64,000 bases of DNA from Euptelea pleiosperma. Lineage: Eukaryota; Streptophyta; Magnoliopsida; Ranunculales; Eupteleaceae. The notes beneath the pieces were generated by a model. The model was given only the letters and a program-made list of their open reading frames with translations, was not told the DNA's origin and did no database searches. Each line of letters opens with the position of its first letter. The stretch's first letter is position 1. The DNA lies in the NCBI GenBank assembly GCA_035048495.1, contig CM068544.1, positions 45,161,893-45,225,892 on the forward strand. The letters run 5' to 3'. Positions 50,201 through 58,437 of the stretch are shown here, piece by piece. The position numbers and the translations under genes are program-made.

Positions 50201-52810
50201 CGAGAATTTAATCATGTTAATCCACAAGATGACGAGGAAGGGAAAATCTTTTTGAATTCAAGAGTAAGTGTGCTTCTGGAAAATTACTGAAAGGAACTTC
50301 TATTTTTGTGTGGCCAAATTCCCTGATTTTGTTATGCGTGTTGAAGGAAATATCATTTACTCTCGTCTTCCGTTGAGTGACCTAAATTTATGGTTACTGG
50401 AATGATTCTATTTAGGTTTAGTTTCTTCTCTTTTGGATGCTTGCAGAATTCATTACATCTAAATGTGGCCGCCTGCTACCTGAAAATGGGTGAATGCAGA
50501 AAATCCATTGAGGCATGTAACAAGGTATGCTCCCTGACCAAATTATGAGGCTTCACCTATGATTTTTGGAGTGATCAAAATTCCTGGTGTTGTTCAATTG
50601 CCTTTTCTGTGAATCCACATCTGGAAATGAAGTTGAACTGCACTGCAATGTTCCAAACTTGAAATCCAATAATTGATTACCTTTTTGTTTCAGAATTCAG
50701 GTCAATTGTCATTGACTAAGGTTATTTGCATTCTATGACCGACACATTTTTGTATCCTACCTTTTGATTAACTTGAGGGTATTTTTGGTAATCTTCATTT
50801 TCCAATGAGGAAAAAAAGCACATTTTTATTAAAGTAGCACTTGTACCAAGTTTTATTTTTGGTAATTCCATGTGAAGTTGTAATTATCAAAGAATCTTTA
50901 GTTTGTTGCATCCTATGACGAAATAAAATGTGCTCAAAACTATGAAGAAGTGACCTGTAGAGGCTCCTACAACAAAGTAAAAGATCGTGAATGAGAGTAT
51001 CATGTAATGACTGTTTTATTGACTATGATTCCTTGATACATCAAATAACCAGTTTTGATCTAATTGTCCTTTTGTCTGATATCTGATCCTGCTAGTGCCA
51101 GACCTGGACCACACGGATGATCTACAGTTGAAACCTTACAGACAATAAAAATGGTCACTATATGGTGCTCCCATGAATGAGAGATCTGGTAGGCCAATCA
51201 TTCTGGTCAGATCGTTGTAACCATTTTATTGTGACTTTTCCTTGGACTATCAGCTGTGTGTTCTGGCCATCCAAGAATCAGACTGGTTGCATGGTTATGG
51301 TGATCCGATGGATCATTTTTTGGCATATATCTCTTAGTTGTGACCGATTGGATGTGTGGGCTCCTTTATGTGCTTCTGTGTACGGTGATGCTGTTTGTAC
51401 TGTTTATAGTTTGTAAGGCATGGATTTTTATTATTTCTTTGATGCCATATATAAGTGTGAATAACATTGCTGTTGTATGCATATTCTTGCATGTATTCTG
51501 GCAAAGGGTGGGTTTGCATAAGGCTGCTTCTCGGTCAGGTTGAGTTGGGCTGGGGGTCCCAACCTTCAAGGCACTGAGCCCAACCCGATTAGGTTCGGTC
51601 AGGATGGCTACTTTGTTTCGTAAAAGAAAACTTGTTTGGTGAAATGCATAAGAAGGTTATATGTAATAACTTGTTTAGTGACGTGTGAACGAAAGCTTGA
51701 ACTATCTTCAAAAAATAACCTTGACACGAAGTTATCTTAGAAGAATGTGCAATTAGTTTTCCCTCTTACTTCACATATGTATTTCTTTTTCCAAATCAAG
51801 ACCTCTCCTTATGAAGCCTGGTCATGGTACAAGGGTAATTTATATAATTGATCGGGCTCAGGTTGGGTCAGGTTGGCCAGGGCCTCAATTTGAGTCCAAC
51901 CTGATTTCAATCGGGTTATAAAAATCGAGTCCAATCCTAAGCCTTAAGCCTAAGCCCAAGCCCAAGCCAAAGCCCGAGTACTGTAGATGCCAACCCAACC
52001 CGAGCCCAAAGTTGGGTTGAGCTGGCCCAAGTTTCATCCCAAGGCATGCATGCATGGATTCTAGCACATGTTCCTTGTATGAGTTTTGAGTACTATTTGA
52101 TTACCAGAAATGGGAAGTGAATGAGGGCATATGGTTTTGTATCTTGATATTTATATTTTTAATGGAGCAATGCAGGTATTGGATGCGAATCCTGTACATG
52201 TGAAAGCTCTCTATCGTCGTGGTATGGCCTACATGTCGGCTGGAGATTTCGAAGAAGCAAGGAGCGATTTTAAAATGGTACTAGTTGCACCTTGTTGTTC
52301 TGTTTTGTACATGTACCTGATGCCTTCCATCTGGGTCTGAACTATATATCTTCTGGATGCTGTTAGATGTTAACCATTGACAAGTCTTCAGAACCTGATG
52401 CAACCGCTGCTCTTCTTAAGCTAAAGCAAAAGGAACAGGTGGGTCGAACATTCAACCCTTTTGTCATTTATACATAGCTTTTAGTTATAGGCTATGTAAC
52501 TGAAAATACTCCATTATTTCCAAATATCACCTTCATGCAAACACAGGAAGTTGAGAGGAAGGCTCGGAAACAATTTAAAGGGCTGTTCGACAAGAAGCCC
52601 GGGGAAATTGCGGATGTTGGAACTGAGTTGAGTGAAAACCAAAACCCAGAAGTTGAAAACCTTGAAAGTCGTGATCAGGCAGATTCAGATGGGGAGGCAG
52701 AGGGAATTCATGAAGCTGCTCCGCCTCCAATGGGTTTGTTCTCCCGGTTTTGGCCTGTTGGTAGTAGACTCTTCACAGCTCTTGGGCTACAAAGATGTAC
52801 CATTTTGTGA
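25324..52810 (+). CDS. PAS1: PASTICCINO1, FKBP-type immunophilin with TPR repeats, 20 exons
   Basis: Exons: 25324-25403, 25556-25640, 26266-26335, 28414-28511, 31029-31151, 33358-33390, 34786-34844, 41289-41373, 41662-41820, 42397-42454, 43515-43663, 48711-48808, 48921-48990, 49236-49295, 49598-49654, 50195-50263, 50447-50524, 52176-52277, 52367-52438, 52547-52810. All phases join; the product is 622 residues (Arabidopsis PAS1 is about 635). Domains: FKBP 1 at about residues 50-152, FKBP 2 about 165-265, FKBP 3 about 283-389, TPR repeats about 400-530 ([36 protein letters not shown]), a lysine-rich stretch near 540-550 and an acidic tail. The core tryptophan of catalytic FKBPs is leucine in all three domains ([30 protein letters not shown]), so isomerase activity may be weak. 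In Arabidopsis PAS1 controls cell division and very-long-chain fatty acid elongation at the ER (established). The protein ends LQRCTIL, a possible prenylation box. Intron 15 begins with GC instead of GT. Introns 3-7 and 11 are 1.4-6.4 kb and hold many transposons. Confidence 0.95.
27320..27725. repeat. palindromic core repeat in PAS1 intron 3
   Basis: ctgcatggatgttcagcccac and, further on, the reverse arm (gttgatttttggtttatata, gtggctaaaaacctatg) form a weak inverted repeat. Flanking gatgcagaggact words match the half copy at 20610. Confidence 0.55.
29172..29519. mobile_element. word-array foldback element, word AAATTTCGG, 8-bp TSD
   Basis: Flanks ttttagat (29164-29171) and tgttagat (29520-29527) match in 7 of 8 positions. 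Ends are caaggtatttaattttgac and, in reverse, caaggattaaaatttaa. Words gaaatttcgg, ccgaaatttc and gaaatttcaa fill both sides. It lies in PAS1 intron 4 and codes for nothing. Confidence 0.75.
32233..32874 (-). mobile_element. LTR retrotransposon remnant (one LTR plus primer-binding site)
   Basis: On the minus strand an LTR of 342 bp (plus 32533-32874) runs from tgttggaatttatgttg to aaatcacaaca, with TG...CA ends. The next bases are TGGTATCAAAGC (plus 32521-32532), a one-mismatch match to the usual initiator-tRNA-Met primer-binding site. About 290 bp of internal sequence remains before recognisable sequence ends; no second LTR, gag or pol is seen. It lies in PAS1 intron 5. A G11 run (32692-32702) sits inside the LTR. 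Copia is the likely class. Confidence 0.7.
34178..34532 (+). mobile_element. non-autonomous Helitron in PAS1 intron 6
   Basis: It starts with TCTATACTATTATAAAGC and ends with CTAGT, preceded by the GC-rich hairpin region gtgcacgtgcatcgcac. The bases outside are A (34177) and T (34533), as expected for Helitron insertion between A and T. Inside is the palindromic core (ctgaccgtatggatg; gggatgggtcaaacatc) with a shortened middle. No helicase gene, so it depends on a partner. Confidence 0.8.
35202..35227. repeat. run of 26 G
   Basis: Twenty-six consecutive G on the coding strand of PAS1 intron 7. Such a run can form G-quadruplexes in the pre-mRNA and in DNA, and its length is unreliable in sequencing. 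Confidence 0.9.
36277..36572. mobile_element. word-array foldback element, word TTTCG, 8-bp TSD
   Basis: The exact 8-bp repeat cttgcgca flanks it (36269-36276 and 36573-36580). Ends are catggtttaaaatg and tttaaaccttg. The inside is made of atgtttcg, cggaatgtttcg and cgaaacg words. It lies in PAS1 intron 7. Confidence 0.9.
36590..38460. other. unassigned stretch of PAS1 intron 7
   Basis: 36780-37320 is pyrimidine-rich with words ccgagaag and cttctgagaagg and looks like decayed retroelement or LTR sequence, but I found no matching ends. The rest is AT-rich intron sequence without features I can name. Confidence 0.4.
38470..40192 (+). pseudogene. RTE-type LINE, reverse transcriptase pseudogene
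   Basis: Translation in mixed frames gives [17 protein letters not shown], then [34 protein letters not shown] and, at 39573-39839, an open stretch with [19 protein letters not shown]. These are the ordered blocks of a non-LTR reverse transcriptase of the RTE type common in plants. Many stops and frameshifts make it inactive. The 3' end is a tandem gatgatgat at about 40170-40192. It lies in PAS1 intron 7 in the sense direction. The decayed copy at 1440-2562 is its relative. Confidence 0.85.
40618..41006 (-). mobile_element. TRIM-like element, very short interior
   Basis: Two related terminal repeats run in the same direction: 40618-40751 (134 bp, internally shortened) and 40804-41006 (203 bp). 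Both begin tgcaggacatctaacca and end ...gca on the plus strand. Between them are only 52 bp, which hold, on the minus strand, TGGTATCAAAGC (plus 40786-40797), a primer-binding site for initiator tRNA-Met. That is the layout of a terminal-repeat retrotransposon in miniature. No 5-bp target duplication is clear. Located 283 bp before PAS1 exon 8. Confidence 0.7.
43168..43311. repeat. foldback repeat with GACTTGG/GAGTC words
   Basis: Words acttggacgagtc, gccaagtcgcg, gagtcatttgac and ctcaactcagc recur in both orientations. The right end ttttccaacactg is, in reverse, cagtgttggaaaa, close to the terminus of the 10062 element. Flanks cattattg (43160-43167) and cattattt (43312-43319) match 7 of 8, but the left end lacks the terminus, so this is a tentative member. 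Confidence 0.45.
43986..44513. repeat. word-array foldback element, word GCCTC/GAGGC
   Basis: Starts caatgttttaaagagcg and ends cgcgtttaaaatcattg, an inverted pair. Words gaggcttac, gaggcgagg, gcctcacgc and gcgccttac fill the arms. The left end resembles the published Tag1 hAT terminus (CAATGTTTTCACGCC, from memory). No matching 8-bp flanks. A related fragment lies at 46905-46965. PAS1 intron 11. Confidence 0.65.
44541..45120 (-). pseudogene. L1-type LINE 3' fragment, minus strand
   Basis: A T-run at 44542-44553 is the poly-A tail in reverse. The minus-strand frame at 44716-45084 reads [16 protein letters not shown] ... DHLLLHC ... [16 protein letters not shown], the zinc-binding domain (C-x2-C...H-x4-C type) that follows the reverse transcriptase in plant L1 elements. 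The 5' part is absent. It meets a second L1 of opposite direction about 50 bp on. Confidence 0.85.
45173..46543 (+). pseudogene. 5'-truncated L1-type LINE with 18-bp target duplication
   Basis: aaaactatggatgtggta stands on both sides (45155-45172 and 46544-46561), and the element ends in an A-run, so this is a complete but 5'-truncated insertion. It opens inside the reverse transcriptase C-terminal region ([40 protein letters not shown]) and continues into the zinc-binding domain ([19 protein letters not shown] at about 46045-46101). At least one frameshift and stops occur near 45904-45985. PAS1 intron 11. Confidence 0.9.
46793..46902. mobile_element. word-array foldback element, word GGATACGG, 8-bp TSD, 110 bp
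   Basis: Flanks cttgagag (46785-46792) and tttgagag (46903-46910) match 7 of 8. Ends are ctatgttacccggatac and, in reverse, ctatgatacccggatac. The inside is ggatacggca repeated four times in both directions. It is the smallest member of the set. Confidence 0.8.
47589..48059. mobile_element. word-array foldback element, word GACAC/GTGTC, 8-bp TSD
   Basis: The exact 8-bp repeat ggttaggg flanks it (47581-47588 and 48060-48067). Ends are caatgtagcaatgg and, in reverse, ctatgtaacaagg. Words ctgtccgacacag, gacacgtccagacatgtg and cgtgtccatgtgtcgacat fill both ends. Similar words without ends lie at 30888-30940 and 34605-34670. Confidence 0.85.
51525..52040. repeat. foldback repeat with GGGTTG/CAACCC words
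   Basis: gtcaggttgagttgggctgg, cccaacccgattaggttcgg, and further on ggctcaggttgggtcaggtt and ccaacccaacccgagccc, plus an aagcccaagccc tandem. Both strands carry the same word. No ends or target duplication found. PAS1 intron 17. Confidence 0.55.
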
Positions 52811-53375
52811 GAACATTTTGACCGCTGATTGCATTTGATCCTCAATAAGAACTATTGGTGTATCTGCACGTAGACCCACTACTCAAATGCTGTGATGGTT
52901 TAATCGCGATGGGTTCTTATCTGGTCTACTGAGTCAGTGTACAGAAATGTATACTGAACTTCCCCCAGATGCCAGGAGGCAGTCTTTTAGGCCCACAAGA
53001 TCAGGGAAGCCGATTTGGTGTCAACTTTAGGTGGTCTCGCAGGTTCCATGCTTGTTGAGAGAATTTTTGAAGCTGCGGCATTCTTGAAGCAGCGATCAAG
53101 CACCAATGATCGTGCGCCACAAATACCGATGGTTACTTTTTAAAACCAAAGTCTAAACCATGGATATATGTGGAGCGAGATCATTGGGCAGCGATAAAAA
53201 TCCCGCCTCTTCAAAAAATTTCTCGGCAACCCTAAACTTGCATTTTATCAAGTTATTATATAGAACTATTTTTTTTTTTTTATAATATTTTTAGGGTCCA
53301 AAAGGTACCATACTGAGTTTTGTTTACGTAAGAAAGGTACATTACGATCACCTTCTATGAATCCTACCACAAGTA
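52811..53375. other. PAS1 3' flank
   Basis: Likely 3' untranslated region and downstream sequence of PAS1; T-run at about 53271-53281. No other gene. Confidence 0.5.
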
Positions 53376-53716
53376 AGACTTGCCTGACCACACACAATAT
53401 AAGCCACGTGGCAATTTATTAGAGAACACTGACCGTATAGATGTTTGGCCAATCCCTAGGTGGACCTACAAACCCAAAATCAAGCTGAGCCGTGATTTCT
53501 AAGAGAGAGTTGAAGTCATTTTCGTTGGTTGATTTTAACTGTCGGAATTTGAGCATTATTTACCATTATTTCCGTACAAAGATCCAAAGTTTGAAATCAC
53601 CAAGCAGGCTGAATTTGGGGTTGTAGGTCCAATTACGGCTTGGTCAAACATCTATACGGTCAGTGTCCTCTAATAAATGGCCACCTGGCTTATATTGTGG
53701 GTGGTCAGGCAAGTCT
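53376..53716. mobile_element. foldback element with AGACTTGCCTGACCAC ends and palindromic core
   Basis: Left end agacttgcctgaccac is repeated exactly in reverse at the right end (gtggtcaggcaagtct, to 53716). Subterminal acaatataagccacgtggc also mirrors. The core arms (gtatagatgtttggccaatc; ggtcaaacatctatacgg) are inside. No clear target duplication. Non-coding. Confidence 0.8.
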
Positions 53717-54116
53717 GACTCATCATACCACCTACCCTATACCCATTACAAGTGCGTGGCTCTGAACAAAAATGTTACCCCGGGTGTCTTTTGGTTGCAT
53801 TTAGAAGTGCACGTAAGTCGTTGAAGTGGACTGTGGTGGGATTAATCAATCAGGTTGATGGGGTTGGCCTTGCCAGCTCTTGGATGGCTTTTACTCCCCA
53901 CAAACCATGTTAATCTGATGCTATTAAGAACAAACATCATGAACGATACGTAAAAATAAGTCACTAATAAGTAACAACACTCTCTCCCCATACATTGCTT
54001 AAACAAACTTCTTTATTTTATTTTATACCATCACGAACCTAAAAGCGGAAAACAGACAGAAGAAAGAGGGTAACTGGTAACATGAGGAGATCGAATGATT
54101 AATAATAGAGGCCAAA

Positions 54117-54584
54117 TTAGAGTTTGACAGCAGTAGCAGCAGCAGCAGCGTTGGTGGTGGTGGGTATGCCCAGGGCGGGCTTCAAGTGCCCGAAGATAAA
54201 GAAGCCGAGGAAATGACCAGTGATGGCGATGAGGAAAAAGCCGAGATTGAAGGACGCGATGGAGAGCATGACGAGATAAGCGAACCCCATTTGAAGGGCG
54301 TGAATAGTGGCTTCAACCACCCGGGCCGCGGTTGGGCTCATCACTAGCTTTACGTACACATGGGCCAAGAAGAACGCCTCCAGACACAGCGAGAGCTCAA
54401 ATAGGAGGAGGAGAGCCAAAAAATGGAGGCTAAGGTCGTGGTAAGGAAATCCAGAGAAGAGAATCTCCACGTCTTTGCCCCAGAAGAAGGTCCTGTGCAT
54501 CATCGACTTCACGTGACTTATGGGAATGGTCACCCCACTGCTCGAGATCGACGCAGTAGGCGTCATTGCCTTCCCAGGATCCAT
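54117..54584 (-). CDS. COPT: CTR/COPT copper transporter, diverged, MxxxM lost
   Basis: Single exon, 155 residues. CTR-family proteins carry Cu(I) across the plasma or internal membranes as trimers with three membrane segments. Visible: HRTFFWGKDVEILFSGFP (residues 30-47) before segment 1 (about 51-75), segment 2 (about 95-115), the GxxxG motif of segment 3 (GHFLG, 123-127) and an alanine-rich tail. The N-terminus has few methionines (M1, M7, M28, M29), unlike Met-rich copper-gathering tails. The filter motif MxxxM is MLSIA: M106 is kept but the second Met is Ala110. It forms a tandem array with the genes at 58438 and 61544, all on the minus strand, and is the least similar of the three. The ATG at 54584 is the first in frame after a TATA-like box. 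No frameshift is visible, so it is an intact gene with altered pore chemistry. Confidence 0.9.
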   Translation of the reverse strand: MDPGKAMTPTASISSSGVTIPISHVKSMMHRTFFWGKDVEILFSGFPYHDLSLHFLALLLLFELSLCLEAFFLAHVYVKLVMSPTAARVVEATIHALQMGFAYLVMLSIASFNLGFFLIAITGHFLGFFIFGHLKPALGIPTTTNAAAAATAVKL

Positions 54585-54641
54585 GCTCGAGAGAAAGAGA
54601 TAGGGGTAGCTGATTCGGGTTTCTCTTATAGTTTTTATGGG

Positions 54642-54649
54642 TATTTAAA
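54642..54649 (-). promoter_or_regulatory. possible TATA box of the 54117-54584 gene
   Basis: On the minus strand TTTAAATA lies about 58 bp before the start codon. Confidence 0.4.
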
Positions 54650-54977
54650 GGGTGGATCGGATAGAAACCAAAGGAGAGAAAATGTGTTTAGTGCCTTGGT
54701 ACGTGGTGCGGTGGTGGTGAAAAGGACTGAGACTTGAGAGTGAGACATGACGGTTTATGGGTGTAAAGGAGACGGAACCATTTGCATAAAGAGAAGCTAG
54801 CCAAATACAGATTTAAACGTAAACAAGTATGCTTCTTACTACCTTGTTCATACTCCACTTAAACCATTTTTAGATTCCACTCAGCCATTGATGAAGCTAC
54901 TTAAAGGTAAGTCTTTAATGAGTTGCTGTTTCATGACTCATCACGTATCTTTCTAAAACGCTTTTATTTAGGGTCGT

Positions 54978-55363
54978 GATGTAACAAGGTATACCTGAGA
55001 TCTTTTCAAATGCGGAAGCTTATTTTTGTTACTCACCGCTCCCATCTGGGCCCACTGACCGCATGGTTGTTTAGCCCAGCCCTCAGTAGACATTCATACC
55101 AAAAATCAGCTTGTTTGATGATTTTTATCCATTGATTTTAGTGCTCAAAAAACATACGGTTGAAGTCAGCGGCTATAAGAACGCCTTAAAGGTAGGAAAA
55201 TCGAATGTTTAGAGATTACCAATCAGGGTGATTTTTTTTGTATGAATGTCTACTAAGTGGTGGGATAAACATCCATTTGGTCGGTGGGCCCAGATGACAG
55301 CAAAGAGTAACAAAAAATAGTGCTTCCGCATTTGAAAAAGTTTCAGGCATACCTTGTTACATC
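54978..55363. mobile_element. foldback element with GATGTAACAAGG ends
   Basis: Left end gatgtaacaaggtatacctg is mirrored at the right (caggcataccttgttacatc). Next inside, ttcaaatgcggaagc mirrors gcttccgcatttgaa. The core arms follow (gaccgcatggttgtttagcc; gggataaacatccatttggtc). Same ends as 16498-16842. No target duplication. Confidence 0.85.
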
Positions 55364-55988
55364 TTTTTCCTTTATTTTAGGGTTCAGTGGTGTGATTCTT
55401 GGAGTTCATTTGGTCACCAGTGCTAGTGATTAATGTTAGTCACTTGACACCTATCCATTTTACAAGTGCCCCTTGACAATCTTCGTCACTAGCATTAGCA
55501 ACCGAAATTGGTGAATAGGGCTTCTACATATATGACAGAGCAACTCTGGCACTGTTTCCTAAAATGGTTTTAATTTTTCAAAAAATTTAAAGGGAAGTTT
55601 TGACATACCCCCATGTTATCTTTAAAATTTGACATACCCCCTCACAATTTGAAAAAGCTGACATACCCCCCTATGACCCGGTCCAATGTCATTTGACCAG
55701 TGTTGACCCGAGTTGACTACCAAAATTTTGTATTAAAGGACGAAAGTGCCCTTCTCTTCAACTTTAGAACAAGGGTTTGGGTTTAGGCCAAAACCCAAAC
55801 CCCAAATCAAACATGAAAAGAGGAGATTAAAAATAAAAATAAAAATTCATGTTTGTAAACTTAAGATATTTTTTTTTGATTTTTTGATGAATTAAGCAAA
55901 TATTGAGAAGAAAAAACTCCCAAAAAATAGATAAAACTTACGAAGGAATATTTTAAAATTGAGAAATCCCATCTTTCCAAAATCCACA
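55364..55988. other. intergenic, no gene seen
   Basis: Contains a small direct repetition of gacatacccccc phrases at 55601-55672, echoed in reverse around 56860-56875 on the far side of the TRIM. No gene. Confidence 0.45.
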
Positions 55989-56514
55989 TGTCATGGCCTA
56001 GTCGGTGCGCCACGCCAGGGTTACTGGGTGGAATGGCAGGTGGGTAGTACATGAGTTTAGTCCCACATCGGATAAGGAAGCGTCCGGAGCCTGGGCTATA
56101 AGGGCAAGCCGGACCTAAACTAGTTGAAGGCCTTTTGGGCGTGCCATAGGGCACGTACCAAGAACAAAACCGTGAGGGGGGATGACCCCAAAGCGGACGA
56201 TATCTGACTAGTGCGGGCCCGGGGCGTTATAATTGGTATCAGAGCCGATGACGGCTCATCCTGTCGGGTGGGGTGAATTGTCATGGCCTAGCTGGTGCGC
56301 CACGCCAGGGTTACTGGGTGGAATGGCAGGTGGGTACATGAGTTTAGTTCCACATCGGATAAGGAAGCGTCCGGAGCCTGGGCTATAAGGGCAAGCCGGA
56401 CCTAAACTAGTTGGAGGCCTTTTGGGCGTGCCATAGGGTACCAAGAACAAAACCGTGAGGGGGGATGACCCCAAAGCGGACAATGTCTGACTAGTGCGGG
56501 CCCGGGGCGTTACA
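55989..56514 (+). mobile_element. complete TRIM retrotransposon, 526 bp, with 5-bp target duplication
   Basis: LTR 1 is 55989-56231 (243 bp) and LTR 2 is 56279-56514 (236 bp). Both start tgtcatggcctag and end gcgttata/gcgttaca, and they are almost identical. ccaca flanks the whole element (55984-55988 and 56515-56519). Directly after LTR 1, TGGTATCAGAGC (56234-56245) is an exact initiator-tRNA-Met primer-binding site. A purine tract (gggtggggtgaa) sits just before LTR 2. The interior is only 47 bp and holds nothing else. Such elements use proteins from full retrotransposons. The high LTR similarity suggests a fairly recent insertion, with small indels. Confidence 0.95.
56060..56102 (+). promoter_or_regulatory. 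snRNA-type promoter motifs inside TRIM LTR 1
   Basis: GTCCCACATCG at 56060-56070 fits the plant upstream sequence element RTCCCACATCG of U-snRNA genes exactly. TATAAG follows at 56097-56102, 26 nt later. In LTR 2 the first motif has one change (ttccacatcg). Function in the LTR is inferred. Confidence 0.55.
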
Positions 56515-56519
56515 CCACA

Positions 56520-57535
56520 TCTCAAAAGCTTAAAATGTAAATTGCTTTGTCTTGTTTTTCATTTATGTTACTGAAAATTTTAAAACTACAATTTAATGCT
56601 ATTTCTTTTTCTATACCTTGTGTTTTAAATTATTGCCGGAGTGGTGACCGGCTGGCCATGAGACTCCGGTTGGTTGGTCGCCGGTGGTGGGCAGCCAACC
56701 CATTGGAATCTCTTGGCTGGCCGTCCAGCATAGCCGTTTGGGGTTTGGGTTTTTGCCCACACCCTTGTTCCAAGGTTGAAGACAAGGGCATTTTTGCCAT
56801 TTAATAAAAAAATGATAGTCAACTCGGGTCAACACTGGTCAAATGACAGTGGACCGAGTCATAGGGGGTATGTCAGATTTTTTAAATTGTAGTTAGTAAA
56901 GTCTTTAATATGTGGATTTTTCATTGTTTTTTTTAAGAAACATTTAATACGGCCGTATAAAATAAAAAATTTAAAAAGTCACGAATTTTAAGATTAAACA
57001 AATAAATTGCGTATTATTCATGTTTTATATTAAAATTTTATATTTTTTTAAATAAAAACATATTAAACAACCGTATAAAATGAAAATATTCGTAAAATTC
57101 AGGATTTTAAGGCTAAATGAATATGACACTTCAACAATGACCAAATTTTTATATCCTGAAATTGAATTAAACTTGAACTTTTCCCGTTTCGAATTAGTCT
57201 GAATTGCTAAATATGGTCGGGTGTTCTAAGAGGCCCAGATACCATCGGTTTCAAAAAAGGTCAGATGGGCCCAAAAGGCTTTTACGACCGGCCGGCTATA
57301 TGCATGCCCAGGTTTGGGTTGCATTTAAAGGCTCCTTAACATTTAAAAAAGAAAGAAGTTTAGGCCAGCCAAAACTCTATTGACCCGATCTGTAATATCA
57401 TCTATTAAAGGGAAAAAGATTGGCCCTATTTCGTTTAACTGGTTAGGCAGCTGGTCTAGGCTTGGACCTACCAGTTTCTGTTCCATGCCGGGCAATTAGC
57501 AGAAGAGCTTGCCCGGTGCGTATCTAGCCCAATAA
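56520..57535. other. intergenic, no gene seen
   Basis: A GC-rich patch at 56630-56770 gives overlapping short frames on both strands but no recognisable protein. 56900-57180 is AT-rich. Confidence 0.45.
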
Positions 57536-57821
57536 TGTTCCTAATTAGTTGTGGCAAATGACCCATGTCGTGTTATGTAGAGACTGATGATTCTTGAAGC
57601 ATTGTACATGAAGGCACGATTCGTCTTGGGGTTATATATACCCCTGTTGGTGAGAGACGAGTATCTAAATCTTGTACTGTGTGTATTCTTTTTTGCTCTA
57701 AAACATAGTGGAATCGGTGTGGATCTGTGGACGTACCTCAATCTAGAGGGAGCCACGTAAATCTGTGTTGTGGTTTGTTTGCATCTTTGATTTATCGCTA
57801 GTTTATTGTTCTCTTCCCAAC
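57536..57821 (+). mobile_element. Copia-type solo LTR remnant
   Basis: Starts tgttcctaattag and ends cttcccaaca; inside are ggttatatatacccctg and gtggatctgtggacgtacc followed by gccacgtaaatctgtg, phrases typical of plant Copia LTRs. No second LTR, primer-binding site or target duplication seen. Confidence 0.55.
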
Positions 57822-58172
57822 AACCCACCTAATCCAAACTGGTTCATTGAGGTTCCCTTGGTTAGTCCTCCAACAAGTACATATCGCCAAGAACTTAGTT
57901 CACCTGGTTCCCATCCAAATTGGATCAAAATTAGTTCGGTTTCCAACCCTGGTTTTTGGATTCAAAACCTTGTATCGCGTTGCTCTAAAATCTAATCCGA
58001 TGACCCATACTTTATTCTCACACAATAAACACTACTTTTTCAATCACTTTTCTCCAACTTTATCACATATTTCATCTCTTATTCTAACACAACATTGCTA
58101 ATAATACAGGCACAAACTAGAGAGAGCCCCCCCACCCCCCAATTAATAATACAGGCACAAAACACACACACC

Positions 58173-58309
58173 CCTCAATGGATAGTTGCACATATGCAAC
58201 CCCGCAAAAGACAAGAAAGAAACATATATTTTAATTAAAAAGCGTGGTTTCCAAGGCAATTTTTCTTGTCTCTTGTAGGGTTGCATATGTGCACAGCTCC
58301 ATTGAAGGG
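58173..58309. repeat. short foldback repeat, arms 'gcacatatgcaaccc'
   Basis: cctcaatgga ... ttgcacatatgcaacccc and gcaaaagacaagaaa on the left mirror ttcttgtctcttgtag and gggttgcatatgtgcac ... tccattgaagg on the right. Just before it, aataatacaggcacaaa occurs twice (about 58099 and 58146). Confidence 0.7.
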
Positions 58310-58437
58310 TTGCATGCTAGCATATGCATTCCTCAAGAAATAAAAATAAATTACAATTAACCACAACAATTTAAAAGGCAATCGGGCTTATAATTAGCAA
58401 TTCATCGGTGTTTTTCCGTCCCACAAGCCGCGCGTGT

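Noticed and set aside
54423..54737. Plus-strand open frame of 104 codons
   Set aside because: It is antisense to the copper transporter gene, whose family motifs settle the strand.
55861..56525. Pair of nearly identical minus-strand frames suggesting a tandem gene duplication
   Set aside because: The duplication is explained by the two LTRs of the TRIM.
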